Positions 1 to 6,038 of a stretch of DNA of 7,315 nucleotides are shown piece after piece. Source of the stretch: an uncultured Clostridium sp. Lineage in GTDB: Bacteria; Bacillota; Clostridia; Clostridiales; Clostridiaceae. Position numbers and translations under genes: made by a program. Numbering within the stretch: position 1 is the stretch's first letter; each line of letters starts with the position of its first letter. The stretch covers positions 1 to 7,315 of the forward strand of contig NZ_CALEVF010000186.1 of assembly GCF_937920395.1 (NCBI RefSeq). The letters run 5' to 3'. The notes under the pieces were generated by a model. The model had not been told where the DNA came from. It did not search any database and saw only the letters and a program-made list of their open reading frames with translations.

Positions 1-50
1 GTAATATAGTAATATATGCATTTACAACAATTTGTCTTGTTAATAACCAT
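1..50 (-). CDS. Start of an unidentified small Cys-containing protein (partial, runs off the left edge)
   Basis: Only the first 16 complete codons are visible, read leftwards from the ATG at 50-48: MVINKTNCCKCIYYYI. The call rests on a very good ribosome binding site, AAAGGAG on the minus strand at about 57-63, correctly spaced from the ATG, and on a frame that stays open to the window edge. A minus-strand TATAAT at 86-91 could be its -10 box, but no convincing -35 was found. The Cys-x2-Cys followed by aromatic residues looks like the start of a small metal-binding protein. I recall clostridial short proteins beginning with C-x2-C-x-Y/F-Y, but this is a weak resemblance and no function is assigned. 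It lies beyond the terminator of the prenyltransferase gene, so it is probably transcribed separately. Confidence 0.5.
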   Translation of the reverse strand, partial: MVINKTNCCKCIYYYI

Positions 51-139
51 AAGAGCTCCTTTGAAGAAATAAAATTTATTTTGACATTATATAAATATTA
101 AAAATACAATTTTACTAATAATAGAATATTTTACAACAT

Positions 140-177
140 AAAAAAATAGATACAGTTTGTTTTAAACATATATCTAT
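140..177 (-). terminator. Rho-independent terminator of the UppS-like gene
   Basis: Read on the minus strand, the arm ATAGATA (177-171) pairs with TATCTAT (152-146). An inner stem of GTTT and AAAC (167-164 with 158-155) sits around a five-base loop. The lower arm is followed directly by six T residues (145-140). It lies about 25 bases after the stop codon of the prenyltransferase gene. The stem is AT-rich and has a small internal loop, so termination may be incomplete. Confidence 0.55.
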
Positions 178-196
178 ACATATATCTATACATATA
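166..196. repeat. Short 12-bp tandem repeat
   Basis: Two perfect copies of ACATATATCTAT (166-177 and 178-189) are followed by a partial third copy (190-196). The first copy supplies one arm of the adjacent terminator. It is probably simple slippage-derived sequence in an AT-rich spacer; no function is implied. Confidence 0.8.
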
Positions 197-202
197 ATAT
201 AA

Positions 203-847
203 TTAACCTCCGAGGGTTATATCTTGCTGATTATACCAATTTAATGCATTAGTTAAATGCTCAGGTTTGAAATCAGGCCAAAAGTCATTTATGACATAAA
301 AGTCAGAATAAATGGATTGTATGGGTAAGAAACCACTAAGACGATTTCTACCACCCCAACGAATGATTAAATCTACTCTAGAAACATCTTTAGTTTTGAT
401 ACAATTAATTATATTGCTTCTTTTACTGCTTTTGTTTTGGTCAAGGTTACTAAGATCCCATTCCCAGCCATAGTTAACTAAAAAATTAATCCTCATCCCA
501 CCCTTGCCGAAGGTTTTACGAGTAGTGAAAGGAAGTAGTTCTTTTGGAAACATAGGTGAGTCACTATTCCCGACTACTAACAAATCGGCATCTTGTGTAC
601 TTAAAAGTTTTACAGCATCTACACAAGCTTTAACAAAGGCTTCTCTTTGTATTGCTGGCCTTTTTGTATTATCTGTAGTAAAACCGTAATAAGTTATTTC
701 TTTTACACCAGCATCTTTGCAAAGTTTATACAAAGATAGACCTGGATCTAATCCATAAGTATATCCTTTGTCCTTAGTCAAACCATTATCTACGCACCAT
801 CTTCTATTTCCATCGGGAATTATTCCGATATGATTTGGTATTCTCAT
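203..847 (-). CDS. Divergent short cis-prenyltransferase (undecaprenyl diphosphate synthase family)
   Basis: This family condenses isopentenyl diphosphate onto allylic diphosphates to give Z-polyprenyl diphosphates, normally the C55 carrier lipid for peptidoglycan. The 214 residues show the family blocks in order: HIGIIPDGNRRW (6-17, catalytic Asp12), YGFTTDNTKRP (54-64, with Asn60 and Arg63), INFLVNYG (120-127), and IIRWGGRNRLSGFLPIQ (161-177, with Arg163, Arg169 and Ser171), then YSDFY and WPDF (180-193). It is shorter than usual UppS (about 245-255 residues). Several normally conserved positions differ: NYGGR is NYGWEW, the usual GGE is GGR, and the metal-binding Glu of YxE is Asp182. The start is supported by AAAGGGTGAT six bases upstream of ATG. 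It stands alone, away from the cdsA, frr or dxr genes that usually accompany the housekeeping uppS. I therefore infer a paralogue, perhaps with different chain length or substrate. Family membership is certain; the exact product is not. Confidence 0.85.
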   Translation of the reverse strand: MRIPNHIGIIPDGNRRWCVDNGLTKDKGYTYGLDPGLSLYKLCKDAGVKEITYYGFTTDNTKRPAIQREAFVKACVDAVKLLSTQDADLLVVGNSDSPMFPKELLPFTTRKTFGKGGMRINFLVNYGWEWDLSNLDQNKSSKRSNIINCIKTKDVSRVDLIIRWGGRNRLSGFLPIQSIYSDFYVINDFWPDFKPEHLTNALNWYNQQDITLGG

Positions 848-890
848 ATTATCACCCTTTAGTTATGAATTTTTATAACATATAAATCAT

Positions 891-920
891 AGTATATCCA
901 TTATTGCTACATTAATCCAA
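891..920 (-). promoter_or_regulatory. Possible sigma-A promoter of the UppS-like gene
   Basis: On the minus strand TTGGAT (920-915) and TATACT (896-891) are separated by 18 bases, giving a leader of roughly 35-40 bases before the ATG at 847. The -35 hexamer matches the consensus only in part. Confidence 0.35.
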
Positions 921-964
921 TAATTTATTTGGTTATTAGTTGTTTTTAAAAAAAAAATTGAATT

Positions 965-996
965 AGTTTATATAAAATAAATATTTTATATAAACT
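965..996. repeat. AT-only perfect inverted repeat in the divergent spacer
   Basis: AGTTTATATAAAATA (965-979) and its exact complement (982-996) are separated by two bases. A run of ten A (948-957) lies seven bases to the left, so on the minus strand this could act as a weak terminator blocking transcription from the right. It could equally be a protein-binding site or a cruciform-prone element between the divergent uppS-like and tetR genes. Confidence 0.6.
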
Positions 997-1048
997 TTTG
1001 AATAAAGAAAAAAATAAGTTTAATATATAGTATAATATTATTAAAATA

Positions 1049-1076
1049 TTGACATATTAATTAACTTAGTTAAAAT
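1049..1076 (+). promoter_or_regulatory. Sigma-A promoter of the tetR gene
   Basis: TTGACA (1049-1054) and TAAAAT (1071-1076) are 16 bases apart. Transcription would begin near 1083, about 40 bases before the chosen ATG. A small inverted repeat TTAAC-TTA-GTTAA (1061-1073) lies between the hexamers and could be a regulator site, but it does not match the palindrome in front of yhgE. Confidence 0.6.
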
Positions 1077-1121
1077 ATAGTGCGATATAAAATAATTTTC
1101 TTCATAAGTTGGGGTGTTTTA

Positions 1122-1685
1122 ATGAATAAAACAAAGGGAGCTATATTTCAATCTGCAATAAAAAATTTTTCTATTAATGGATATGACGGAGCTACTATGG
1201 ATGAAATTTCTGTAAATGCTGGAGTAGCTAAAGGTACGGTTTATTATTATTTTAAAAGTAAGGATGAGGTTTTTAAATACATAATTACTGAGGGTATTAG
1301 TTTATTAAGGCAACAAACAGAAAGCATTAATACTGGTGAGGGTAATTATTCTTATAAACTAAGAGAACTTAGCAAGGATCAGTTAAGATTGGTGTATGAA
1401 AATAGGGATTTATTTAAGGTTATAATGAGTCAGGCTTGGGGTGGTAAAATAAGACATCTTGAACTTAGAGAATTGCTTAAGGGGTATATGGAGGATATTA
1501 AAAAATTTTTAATTAACGCAATGGATGATGGCGCTATAAAAAAATGTGAGCCTTCATTTTTAACATATATATATTTTGGAACCTTGGTATCAGTAGCAAT
1601 ATATTATGTTATAAATAATGATAGTATGAAATTAGATGAAATTACAGATAATTTTATTAATGGTTTATTAAATGGAATAAAATAA
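1122..1685 (+). CDS. TetR/AcrR-family transcriptional regulator, probable repressor of the yhgE gene
   Basis: This is a 187-residue helix-turn-helix repressor of standard TetR length. The N-terminal DNA-binding domain covers about residues 1-50. TMDEISVNAG (25-34) is the first HTH helix and turn, AKGTVYYYF (36-44) contains the recognition helix, and KSKDEVF (45-51) is the usual following motif. The rest is a variable helical ligand-binding and dimerisation domain. The frame extends upstream to a GTG at 1080, but that codon lies essentially at or before the predicted transcription start. The ATG at 1122, with GGGGTG five bases upstream, is therefore the better start. The gene points the same way as yhgE, 201 bases away. 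Bacillus subtilis has the same pairing (yhgD-yhgE), and a palindromic operator sits at the yhgE start site. I infer that it represses yhgE and is released by an unknown, possibly membrane-active or lipid, ligand. Confidence 0.88.
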   Translation: MNKTKGAIFQSAIKNFSINGYDGATMDEISVNAGVAKGTVYYYFKSKDEVFKYIITEGISLLRQQTESINTGEGNYSYKLRELSKDQLRLVYENRDLFKVIMSQAWGGKIRHLELRELLKGYMEDIKKFLINAMDDGAIKKCEPSFLTYIYFGTLVSVAIYYVINNDSMKLDEITDNFINGLLNGIK

Positions 1686-1742
1686 AGCAAAACATAAATG
1701 TATTCCTATACAATAGAATATATGGCTGTTTTGCTTTATTTT
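1679..1742 (+). terminator. Terminator hairpin after tetR
   Basis: A perfect 16-bp inverted repeat, AAAATAAAGCAAAACA (1679-1694) with its complement (1727-1742), overlaps the tetR stop codon. The 32-base interval holds a second small hairpin: TATTC-C-TAT (1701-1709) pairs with ATAGAATA (1713-1720) with one bulged C. The distal arm ends in TTTATTTT, the usual form for a clostridial intrinsic terminator. The long interrupted stem is somewhat unusual, so some read-through towards yhgE is possible. Confidence 0.6.
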
Positions 1743-1758
1743 AAAGTAAATATTATAA

Positions 1759-1803
1759 ATAAAGTCAATGTATTTTTGTTCACAAAAAATACATTGACTT
1801 TAT
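1759..1803. repeat. Perfect 19-bp inverted repeat overlapping the yhgE -35 region
   Basis: ATAAAGTCAATGTATTTTT (1759-1777) and its exact complement (1785-1803) flank the seven-base loop GTTCACA. The right arm contains the TTGACT that serves as the likely -35 box of yhgE. No T-run follows on the plus strand, so it is not a classical terminator for tetR. Possible roles are a second operator, a roadblock or attenuator for read-through RNA, or a structure modulating the promoter. Confidence 0.75.
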
Positions 1804-1821
1804 AATTTAAAAATGTATTAT
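1794..1821 (+). promoter_or_regulatory. Sigma-A promoter of yhgE
   Basis: TTGACT (1794-1799) and TATTAT (1816-1821) are separated by 16 bases. The alternating TATATA sequence allows slightly shifted -10 choices. Transcription would start at about 1828-1830, directly at the palindromic operator. Confidence 0.5.
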
Positions 1822-1828
1822 ATATATG

Positions 1829-1844
1829 TACTGACTAGTCAGTA
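1829..1844. promoter_or_regulatory. Palindromic TetR-type operator at the yhgE transcription start
   Basis: TACTGACTAGTCAGTA is a perfect 16-bp palindrome just downstream of the yhgE -10 box. Its size and form, with TGACTAGTCA at the core, are typical of TetR/AcrR operators. Its position would block open-complex formation or promoter clearance. The adjacent tetR product is the natural candidate to bind it. I found no second copy in front of tetR, so the regulator may not control itself through this site. Confidence 0.75.
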
Positions 1845-1886
1845 TTTATATATATAAAAATAATATTTAGAGGACGAGGTGATAAC

Positions 1887-4436
1887 ATGAACTTTTTTAA
1901 AGTAGCTAAAAGAGATATTTCAAGCATAGTAAGAAACAGATTTATACGAGTATCGGTAATCGCAATTATAATAGTTCCACTTTTATATAGTTTGCTTTAT
2001 CTTGATGCATTTTGGGACCCGTATGCAAGAATTAAGGATATGCCTGTAGCGGTTGTAAACCAAGATAGTGGTAGCATGAAGGACGGGAAGAAAGTTAATT
2101 ATGGACAAAATCTTGTAGATAATCTTAAAAAAAAGCAGGCAGTGGGTTGGCGATTTGTTACAAAAGCACAAGCAGAAAAGGGAGTTAACGGAAAGAGTTA
2201 TTATGCAATGTTCGTAATTCCTGATAATTTTTCTGAAAATGCATTAAGCGCGACAAAAGGTAAACCAGTGCAAGCTAAAATATTATATAGTGCAAATGAA
2301 AAGAGAAATTTTTTAGCAGCACAAATTAATGGCAAAGTTTTAGATCAGATTAAGGCAGAATTAACAAAAAACATGACAAATGAGTATACAACAGCAGTAT
2401 TTGATAATTTATATGTAATTAAGGATGGTATGAAGCAAGCGTCCAACGCAAATAAAAAGATCTCTGACGGCTTAGCTTCCTCGAAGAAAGGTACTAGCCA
2501 GTTAAAAGATGGAACAGGAAAACTCAATGGTAGTGTTCCAGAATTGTCTGATGGAGTAGGAGAATTATTACTTGGATCTAATACATTAACTAGCAAACTA
2601 GGGGAACTTAAAAATCAGGTGCCGGAAATGGTAAACGGAGTAAATCAGCTTAAGGGTGGATCTGATCAACTAAATAATGGATTAAGTAAGCTTAACGGTC
2701 AATTACCAGCTATGGCAACTGGAGTACAAAAGCTTAATGAGGCATATAAAACTCAAATTGTACCTTCAACTAAAAAACTTAAAGATGGAGCATCACAACT
2801 TGCATCAGGACTGGGTGCGACCAAAGATGGGGTAACTCAGTTAACTAAGGCATCAAAAAAATTAACTGATGTTTCAACACAACTTGTAGATGGATCAGCA
2901 CAACTTGCTACAGGAGCCGTTCCAATGAAAAAAGGCATGAGTGATCTTTCGACTGGAAGTGCACAAGTCGCTGGAGGCGTAGATGTTTTATTAAATAATA
3001 CTAAAACATCTCAAGTGGCATTGCAACAAGCAGTAGATACTAAGCTTAAAGCATATATAAGAGATAATCCAGAAGCGATGAAAGATGCAAATATGCAAGG
3101 ATTTTTAGCTGAATTAGATTCATTAAACAAAACGGCTACAGACGCTAAGAAAGTAGCAATGATGAATGAGCTTAAAGCGGGGGCTCATACTGTGGCAATA
3201 GGATCTAAGCAATTAGAGGATGGATCTTCAGGCTTTATAGATGGTTCACAAAAACTTGCACAGGGTACTGCCGCATTTGCAACTGGTGCAAATCAGTTTT
3301 CTAAAGGGGCTGGAATTTTTGCGGAGCAAACAGGAGCAGCTGCAGGTGCAGCAACTCAAATTAGTGGAGGATTAGATAAGCTATATGTGGCTATGAATGG
3401 GGACTTCAGAAATGGACTCTCACAAATTAATGATAAAATTCCTACATTAACTGGAGGAGTACAGAAGTTAGCGACAGGTTCAGGAGCTTTGTCTGTAGGG
3501 CTTTCACAATTCAACCAAAAGATGCCAGCGCTATCAGATGGAACTTCAAAATTAAATGATGGTTCAGCTCAGCTTACACAGGGAATTAGTACTTTAAATG
3601 GAAAATTACCTGAACTTAAAGATGGGGTAAATAAGTTATATTTAGGGTCTAGCAAGCTAGACGTTGGAATGACAAAATTGTCAGATGGTTCTAAAGAACT
3701 TAGTGACAAGACAACAAAGGGTTACAATGATCTTAATGGTAGTTTAAAAAATGATACTAAAACCATGGCGGCAACATTTTCAGAACCTGTAGTTATGGAC
3801 CAAGAAGCGATAGATCCTGTTAAAACTTATGGTGAAGGTTTTACACCTTATTTTATTCCATTGTCATTATGGGTAGGAGCTTTAATGATGTTCTTTGTAA
3901 TTACGGATAAGGTAGATGATGATATTAAAGCAAGTCCAGCAGCTGTTGTAGCTGGTAAGTTCTTATCATATGGGGCAATAGGCTTTATGCAGGCAGTTCT
4001 AGCAAGTGGAGCTGTAATGTTATTAGGGCTTAGACCGGATAATGTAGTGCTATATTTCTTATTTAATATTTTCTTATCATATGTATTTATAGCGATTATT
4101 CAGTGCATGGTATTCTTACTTGGGCAATTAGGAAGATTAATGGCAATTGTATTATTAATTCTTCAGCTTACCTCTTGTGCTGGTACATTCCCACTGGAAA
4201 TAGTACCTAAATTGTTTAAAGTTTTAAATCCATTTATGCCGTTTACTTATGCGGTATCTGGATTAAGAGAAGTAGTATCAGGTATTGATTATGGAGTATT
4301 TACAAAAGATGTAACAGTACTTGCAGTAATGTTGTTTATATTCTTATTCACATCAATATTAATGAAGGGTCATGCAGATAAGGCACAAAACTATATAAAG
4401 GAAAGAAAAGAGCAAGCAGATAATGCGACTGTATAA
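1887..4436 (+). CDS. yhgE: YhgE/Pip-family membrane protein with long repetitive extracytoplasmic domain
   Basis: This 849-residue protein has the full YhgE/Pip layout. One N-terminal membrane helix (about 21-41) is followed by the signature AFWDPYARIKDMPVAVVN. A very long extracytoplasmic region (about 42-650) is built of Gly-rich L-x2-G-x3-L repeats likely to form coiled coil. Five C-terminal helices (about 655-676, 692-715, 720-746, 750-768, 810-827) form an ABC-2-permease-like domain with the family motif around QLTSCAGTFPLEIVPKLF (760-777) and NPFMPFTYAVSGLRE (781-795). Exact 28-residue repeats occur at 213-296 and 514-597, and a non-repetitive insert lies at roughly 370-430. Known relatives include Lactococcus Pip and Bacillus YueB, which act as phage receptors, and the type VII secretion component EsaA. 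No type VII genes are visible here, so a secretion role is not supported; export or envelope maintenance under TetR control is an inference. The start is fixed by GAGGTGAT upstream of ATG and by the topology. There is no ATPase partner nearby. Confidence 0.92.
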   Translation: MNFFKVAKRDISSIVRNRFIRVSVIAIIIVPLLYSLLYLDAFWDPYARIKDMPVAVVNQDSGSMKDGKKVNYGQNLVDNLKKKQAVGWRFVTKAQAEKGVNGKSYYAMFVIPDNFSENALSATKGKPVQAKILYSANEKRNFLAAQINGKVLDQIKAELTKNMTNEYTTAVFDNLYVIKDGMKQASNANKKISDGLASSKKGTSQLKDGTGKLNGSVPELSDGVGELLLGSNTLTSKLGELKNQVPEMVNGVNQLKGGSDQLNNGLSKLNGQLPAMATGVQKLNEAYKTQIVPSTKKLKDGASQLASGLGATKDGVTQLTKASKKLTDVSTQLVDGSAQLATGAVPMKKGMSDLSTGSAQVAGGVDVLLNNTKTSQVALQQAVDTKLKAYIRDNPEAMKDANMQGFLAELDSLNKTATDAKKVAMMNELKAGAHTVAIGSKQLEDGSSGFIDGSQKLAQGTAAFATGANQFSKGAGIFAEQTGAAAGAATQISGGLDKLYVAMNGDFRNGLSQINDKIPTLTGGVQKLATGSGALSVGLSQFNQKMPALSDGTSKLNDGSAQLTQGISTLNGKLPELKDGVNKLYLGSSKLDVGMTKLSDGSKELSDKTTKGYNDLNGSLKNDTKTMAATFSEPVVMDQEAIDPVKTYGEGFTPYFIPLSLWVGALMMFFVITDKVDDDIKASPAAVVAGKFLSYGAIGFMQAVLASGAVMLLGLRPDNVVLYFLFNIFLSYVFIAIIQCMVFLLGQLGRLMAIVLLILQLTSCAGTFPLEIVPKLFKVLNPFMPFTYAVSGLREVVSGIDYGVFTKDVTVLAVMLFIFLFTSILMKGHADKAQNYIKERKEQADNATV
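2523..2774 (+). repeat. Block A: three 28-residue repeats inside YhgE (residues 213-296)
   Basis: Three consecutive units of exactly 84 bases encode LNGSVPELSDGVGELLLGSN..., LKNQVPEMVNGVNQLKGGSD... and LNGQLPAMATGVQKLNEAYK.... The pattern is L-N-G-x-L/V-P-x-L/M-x2-G-V-x2-L, then G-S-x2-L-x3-L in the first two. The third unit decays in its second half. The repeat is clear in protein but diverged in DNA, so the duplication is old. Confidence 0.8.
3426..3677 (+). repeat. Block B: three further 28-residue repeats inside YhgE (residues 514-597)
   Basis: Three adjacent 84-base units encode INDKIPTLTGGVQKLATGSG..., FNQKMPALSDGTSKLNDGSA... and LNGKLPELKDGVNKLYLGSS.... They share the block A pattern and the same unit length, although the blocks are separated by about 217 residues of less regular L-x2-G repeats and a non-repetitive insert. 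Confidence 0.8.
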
Positions 4437-4461
4437 TATGAATAAAAAATAATTATTTTGC

Positions 4462-4502
4462 AAAAAACATACGTCACCCTTTAAGGGTGACGTATGTTTT
4501 TT
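4462..4502. terminator. Strong bidirectional terminator between convergent units
   Basis: A perfect 20-bp inverted repeat is centred on T4482: ACATACGTCACCCTT pairs with AAGGGTGACGTATGT, flanked by six A on the left and six T on the right. The A/T runs give a U-tract in both directions. It therefore ends yhgE transcription (26 bases past the stop) and also the minus-strand tspO/DTW transcript (54 bases past its stop). Confidence 0.93.
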
Positions 4503-4556
4503 ACTTAATATTAAATAAAGGAAATAATATCATTAATTAATTCAGCTTAATTAGTA

Positions 4557-5204
4557 TCAATTTTTATTATAAGTTATAAGCTTGTGACCACTTAGGCCAG
4601 CCTTATAGCTTTTTAAAAACAAATTATAAAAATCACTTATTGTTTGTGAATACTTATCATCACCACTTATGTTTAGTACCTCAATTGCAGCTTCTATTGT
4701 GCATAAATTACCTTCCTTTGCACCTCCTCTTAAATCATATATAGACTTAAAGTTTGGTTCTAATGAAATAATTGGAAGGTTTTCTAAATAGGAACTTTTT
4801 CTAAGTATTTTTCGTGCTTCTTTCCATGTACCGTCTATGATAATAAAGGCAGGAATTTTTCCTTTACTAATGCATTCAAATTTTGGGCACTTGGTTTCAT
4901 TATTTTTTATGGGAAAAAGTAAAAATGGTTCATATATATTATTATTTAAGTTTGCTATTAATTTTTCTGGAATTATTGTTCTTTCCCAAAGAAAAATTTC
5001 TGTGGAATGTGGATTTATAAGTTTCAATAGTCTTGCGGTATTAGAAGGCCTATAAAATTCTTTTTCCGTTGATAAAATCCAAATTTTTGAATTCGTTTTT
5101 ATTTTAGGTGCTGCAGAACAGATGCAATTTAAAATAGGTAGTCCACATTTGTTACAACTGTTATACAGACTGGTTATTTGTTTTATTTTATAATCTGAGT
5201 TCAT
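4557..5204 (-). CDS. DTW-domain protein, probable tRNA-uridine aminocarboxypropyltransferase
   Basis: DTW proteins (E. coli TapT/YfiP, human DTWD1/2) transfer the aminocarboxypropyl group of S-adenosylmethionine to a tRNA uridine, making acp3U. The 215 residues carry all the family blocks: an N-terminal zinc-type motif CNKCGLPILNCIC (Cys17, 20, 27, 29), then EFYRPSNTARLL (49-60), LLFP (95-98), the namesake block IIIDGTWKEARKIL (121-134, with DGTW in place of DTW/DATW), and YDLRGGAKEGNLCTIEAAI (156-174). The start is unambiguous, with AGGAGGAA directly upstream of ATG. The target position in this organism's tRNA cannot be read from the sequence; U47 of the variable loop is the E. coli precedent. 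The gene begins 32 bases after the tspO stop, with no terminator between, so it is probably the second gene of that transcript. The family is clear; the enzymatic role is inherited from it. Confidence 0.88.
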   Translation of the reverse strand: MNSDYKIKQITSLYNSCNKCGLPILNCICSAAPKIKTNSKIWILSTEKEFYRPSNTARLLKLINPHSTEIFLWERTIIPEKLIANLNNNIYEPFLLFPIKNNETKCPKFECISKGKIPAFIIIDGTWKEARKILRKSSYLENLPIISLEPNFKSIYDLRGGAKEGNLCTIEAAIEVLNISGDDKYSQTISDFYNLFLKSYKAGLSGHKLITYNKN

Positions 5205-5236
5205 AGTTCCTCCTAAGTATTTAATTATAGAAAATT

Positions 5237-5731
5237 TTAATTAAGCATCCATATAGTATAATTTAAAACTCCAGCAAATGATACCCAAGCAATGTATGGA
5301 ATCATAAGATATGCTGCAGGTTTATCAATCCTATAAAACTCAAAAGTAGTTAAAAGAATGAATACTAATAATAGAAGTAACTCTAAAAAAGCTAAAGCGT
5401 ATAATCTAAATCTGAAAAATATAATGGACCATAAAAAATTTAGAAATAATTGAATACCATATAAAATCAATGCTTTTTTTACATCGATACCGGATTTGTA
5501 AGTCATCCAAATCCTATAAGCAGCTAAAGCCATTAGAAAAAATAATATTGTCCATACAACAGGAAAAATCCACCCAGGAGGAGAAAAATTAGGTTTAATG
5601 AAATTATTATAAGCACTTGCTCCACCCATACTTAAAAAACCACTTAAAAAGCCCACTCCTTGTGCAATTAAAATGCTAATAATAAGAGCAATAATATTTT
5701 TTTCACCGTTTACTTTAAATATGTTAAACAT
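5237..5731 (-). CDS. tspO: TspO/MBR-family tryptophan-rich sensory membrane protein
   Basis: TspO proteins are five-helix membrane proteins that bind porphyrins and cholesterol-like ligands. They have been linked to stress signalling and tetrapyrrole handling. This 164-residue protein has the usual length and motifs: KPNFSPPGWIFPVVWTIL (46-63), AAYRIW (70-75), IQLFLNFLWSIIFF (93-106) and IPYIAWVSFAGVLNYTIWMLN (144-164). Helices fall at about 13-33, 55-75, 88-106, 110-130 and 140-160. The conserved aromatic ligand-pocket residues Trp54, Trp60, Trp101 and Trp149 are present. A ribosome binding site AAGGGAAG lies seven bases before ATG. It leads the probable tspO-DTW transcript. No haem-biosynthesis genes are in view, so its physiological ligand here is unknown. 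Confidence 0.93.
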   Translation of the reverse strand: MFNIFKVNGEKNIIALIISILIAQGVGFLSGFLSMGGASAYNNFIKPNFSPPGWIFPVVWTILFFLMALAAYRIWMTYKSGIDVKKALILYGIQLFLNFLWSIIFFRFRLYALAFLELLLLLVFILLTTFEFYRIDKPAAYLMIPYIAWVSFAGVLNYTIWMLN

Positions 5732-5962
5732 GTTTTATCTTCCCTTCTACAATTATTTATAATAGAGTCTGCGTAAATATATAATAATATATTTTATAAT
5801 ATACTGATTTAAGAGTTATTTTATACCTATAACAAGTTTGGATAATTAATAGTGATATTAGGCAAAGTAAATTTATACACTAAACTAATATAAATATTGA
5901 AAAATAAGAATGAAAAGCTAAGCTATTAAAAACAATCTAATCAGGTACAAGATACTTTTATC

Positions 5963-5991
5963 TTGACATAGAATATAAAAATATATATACT
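5963..5991 (+). promoter_or_regulatory. Strong sigma-A promoter of the nitronate monooxygenase/FabK-like gene
   Basis: A consensus TTGACA (5963-5968) is followed after 17 bases by TATACT (5986-5991). The last base of the -10 box is the first base of the palindromic operator, exactly as at the downstream promoter. Confidence 0.8.
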
Positions 5992-6005
5992 TTGACTATC
6001 AAACT
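5989..6005. promoter_or_regulatory. FabT-like operator 1
   Basis: ACTTTGACTATCAAACT contains the inverted repeat TTTGA-N3-TCAAA (5991-6003). It is placed over the -10 end and start site. The same arrangement occurs at 7190-7206 before the MarR-type gene. From memory, FabT-type MarR repressors of fatty-acid synthesis bind TTTGA/TCAAA palindromes of this kind. Confidence 0.65.
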
Positions 6006-6038
6006 AGTTGAAAATCTAAGCAAAGGGAGAGGATAATT

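Larger units (their letters stand above)
5732..6038. other. Divergent intergenic region between tspO and the nitronate monooxygenase gene
   Basis: These 307 bases hold no gene. The right third carries the promoter and operator of the monooxygenase gene. The left part must contain the tspO promoter on the minus strand. Candidate -10 sequences such as TATTAT lie between about 5765 and 5800, but no convincing paired -35 box could be chosen. A small hairpin, AAGATA-CTTT-TATCTT (5949-5964), abuts the rightward -35 box. Nothing else is evident. Confidence 0.6.

Noticed and set aside
81..110. Plus-strand TTGACA-18-TACAAT resembling a promoter
   Set aside because: It would transcribe only antisense to the 3' end of the prenyltransferase gene. 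Such matches are frequent by chance in DNA this AT-rich, and no plus-strand gene follows.
166..196. The 12-bp tandem repeat as a possible CRISPR or iteron array
   Set aside because: There are fewer than three copies, no spacers, and no replication or Cas gene nearby. It is simple AT-rich tandem sequence.
504..689. Plus-strand open frame of 61 codons opposite the prenyltransferase gene
   Set aside because: It lies wholly antisense to a gene with clear family motifs, has no recognisable domain and no good ribosome binding site.
1080..1121. A GTG start at 1080 that would add 14 residues to the TetR protein
   Set aside because: The codon falls beside the -10 box and before or at the expected transcription start, has no ribosome binding site, and the extra residues are hydrophobic and unlike a TetR N-terminus. 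ATG 1122 has GGGGTG at good spacing.
2345..2596. Minus-strand open frame of 83 codons within yhgE
   Set aside because: It is antisense to the repetitive Gly/Leu/Asp region of yhgE, and its composition (Pro, Ser, Leu) is the mirror of that repeat rather than an independent protein.
1887..4436. Reading the yhgE product as a type VII secretion component (EsaA/YueB)
   Set aside because: The families are related in architecture, but no WXG100, EssB, EssC or other type VII genes are in the window, and the tetR neighbour fits the YhgD-YhgE arrangement better.
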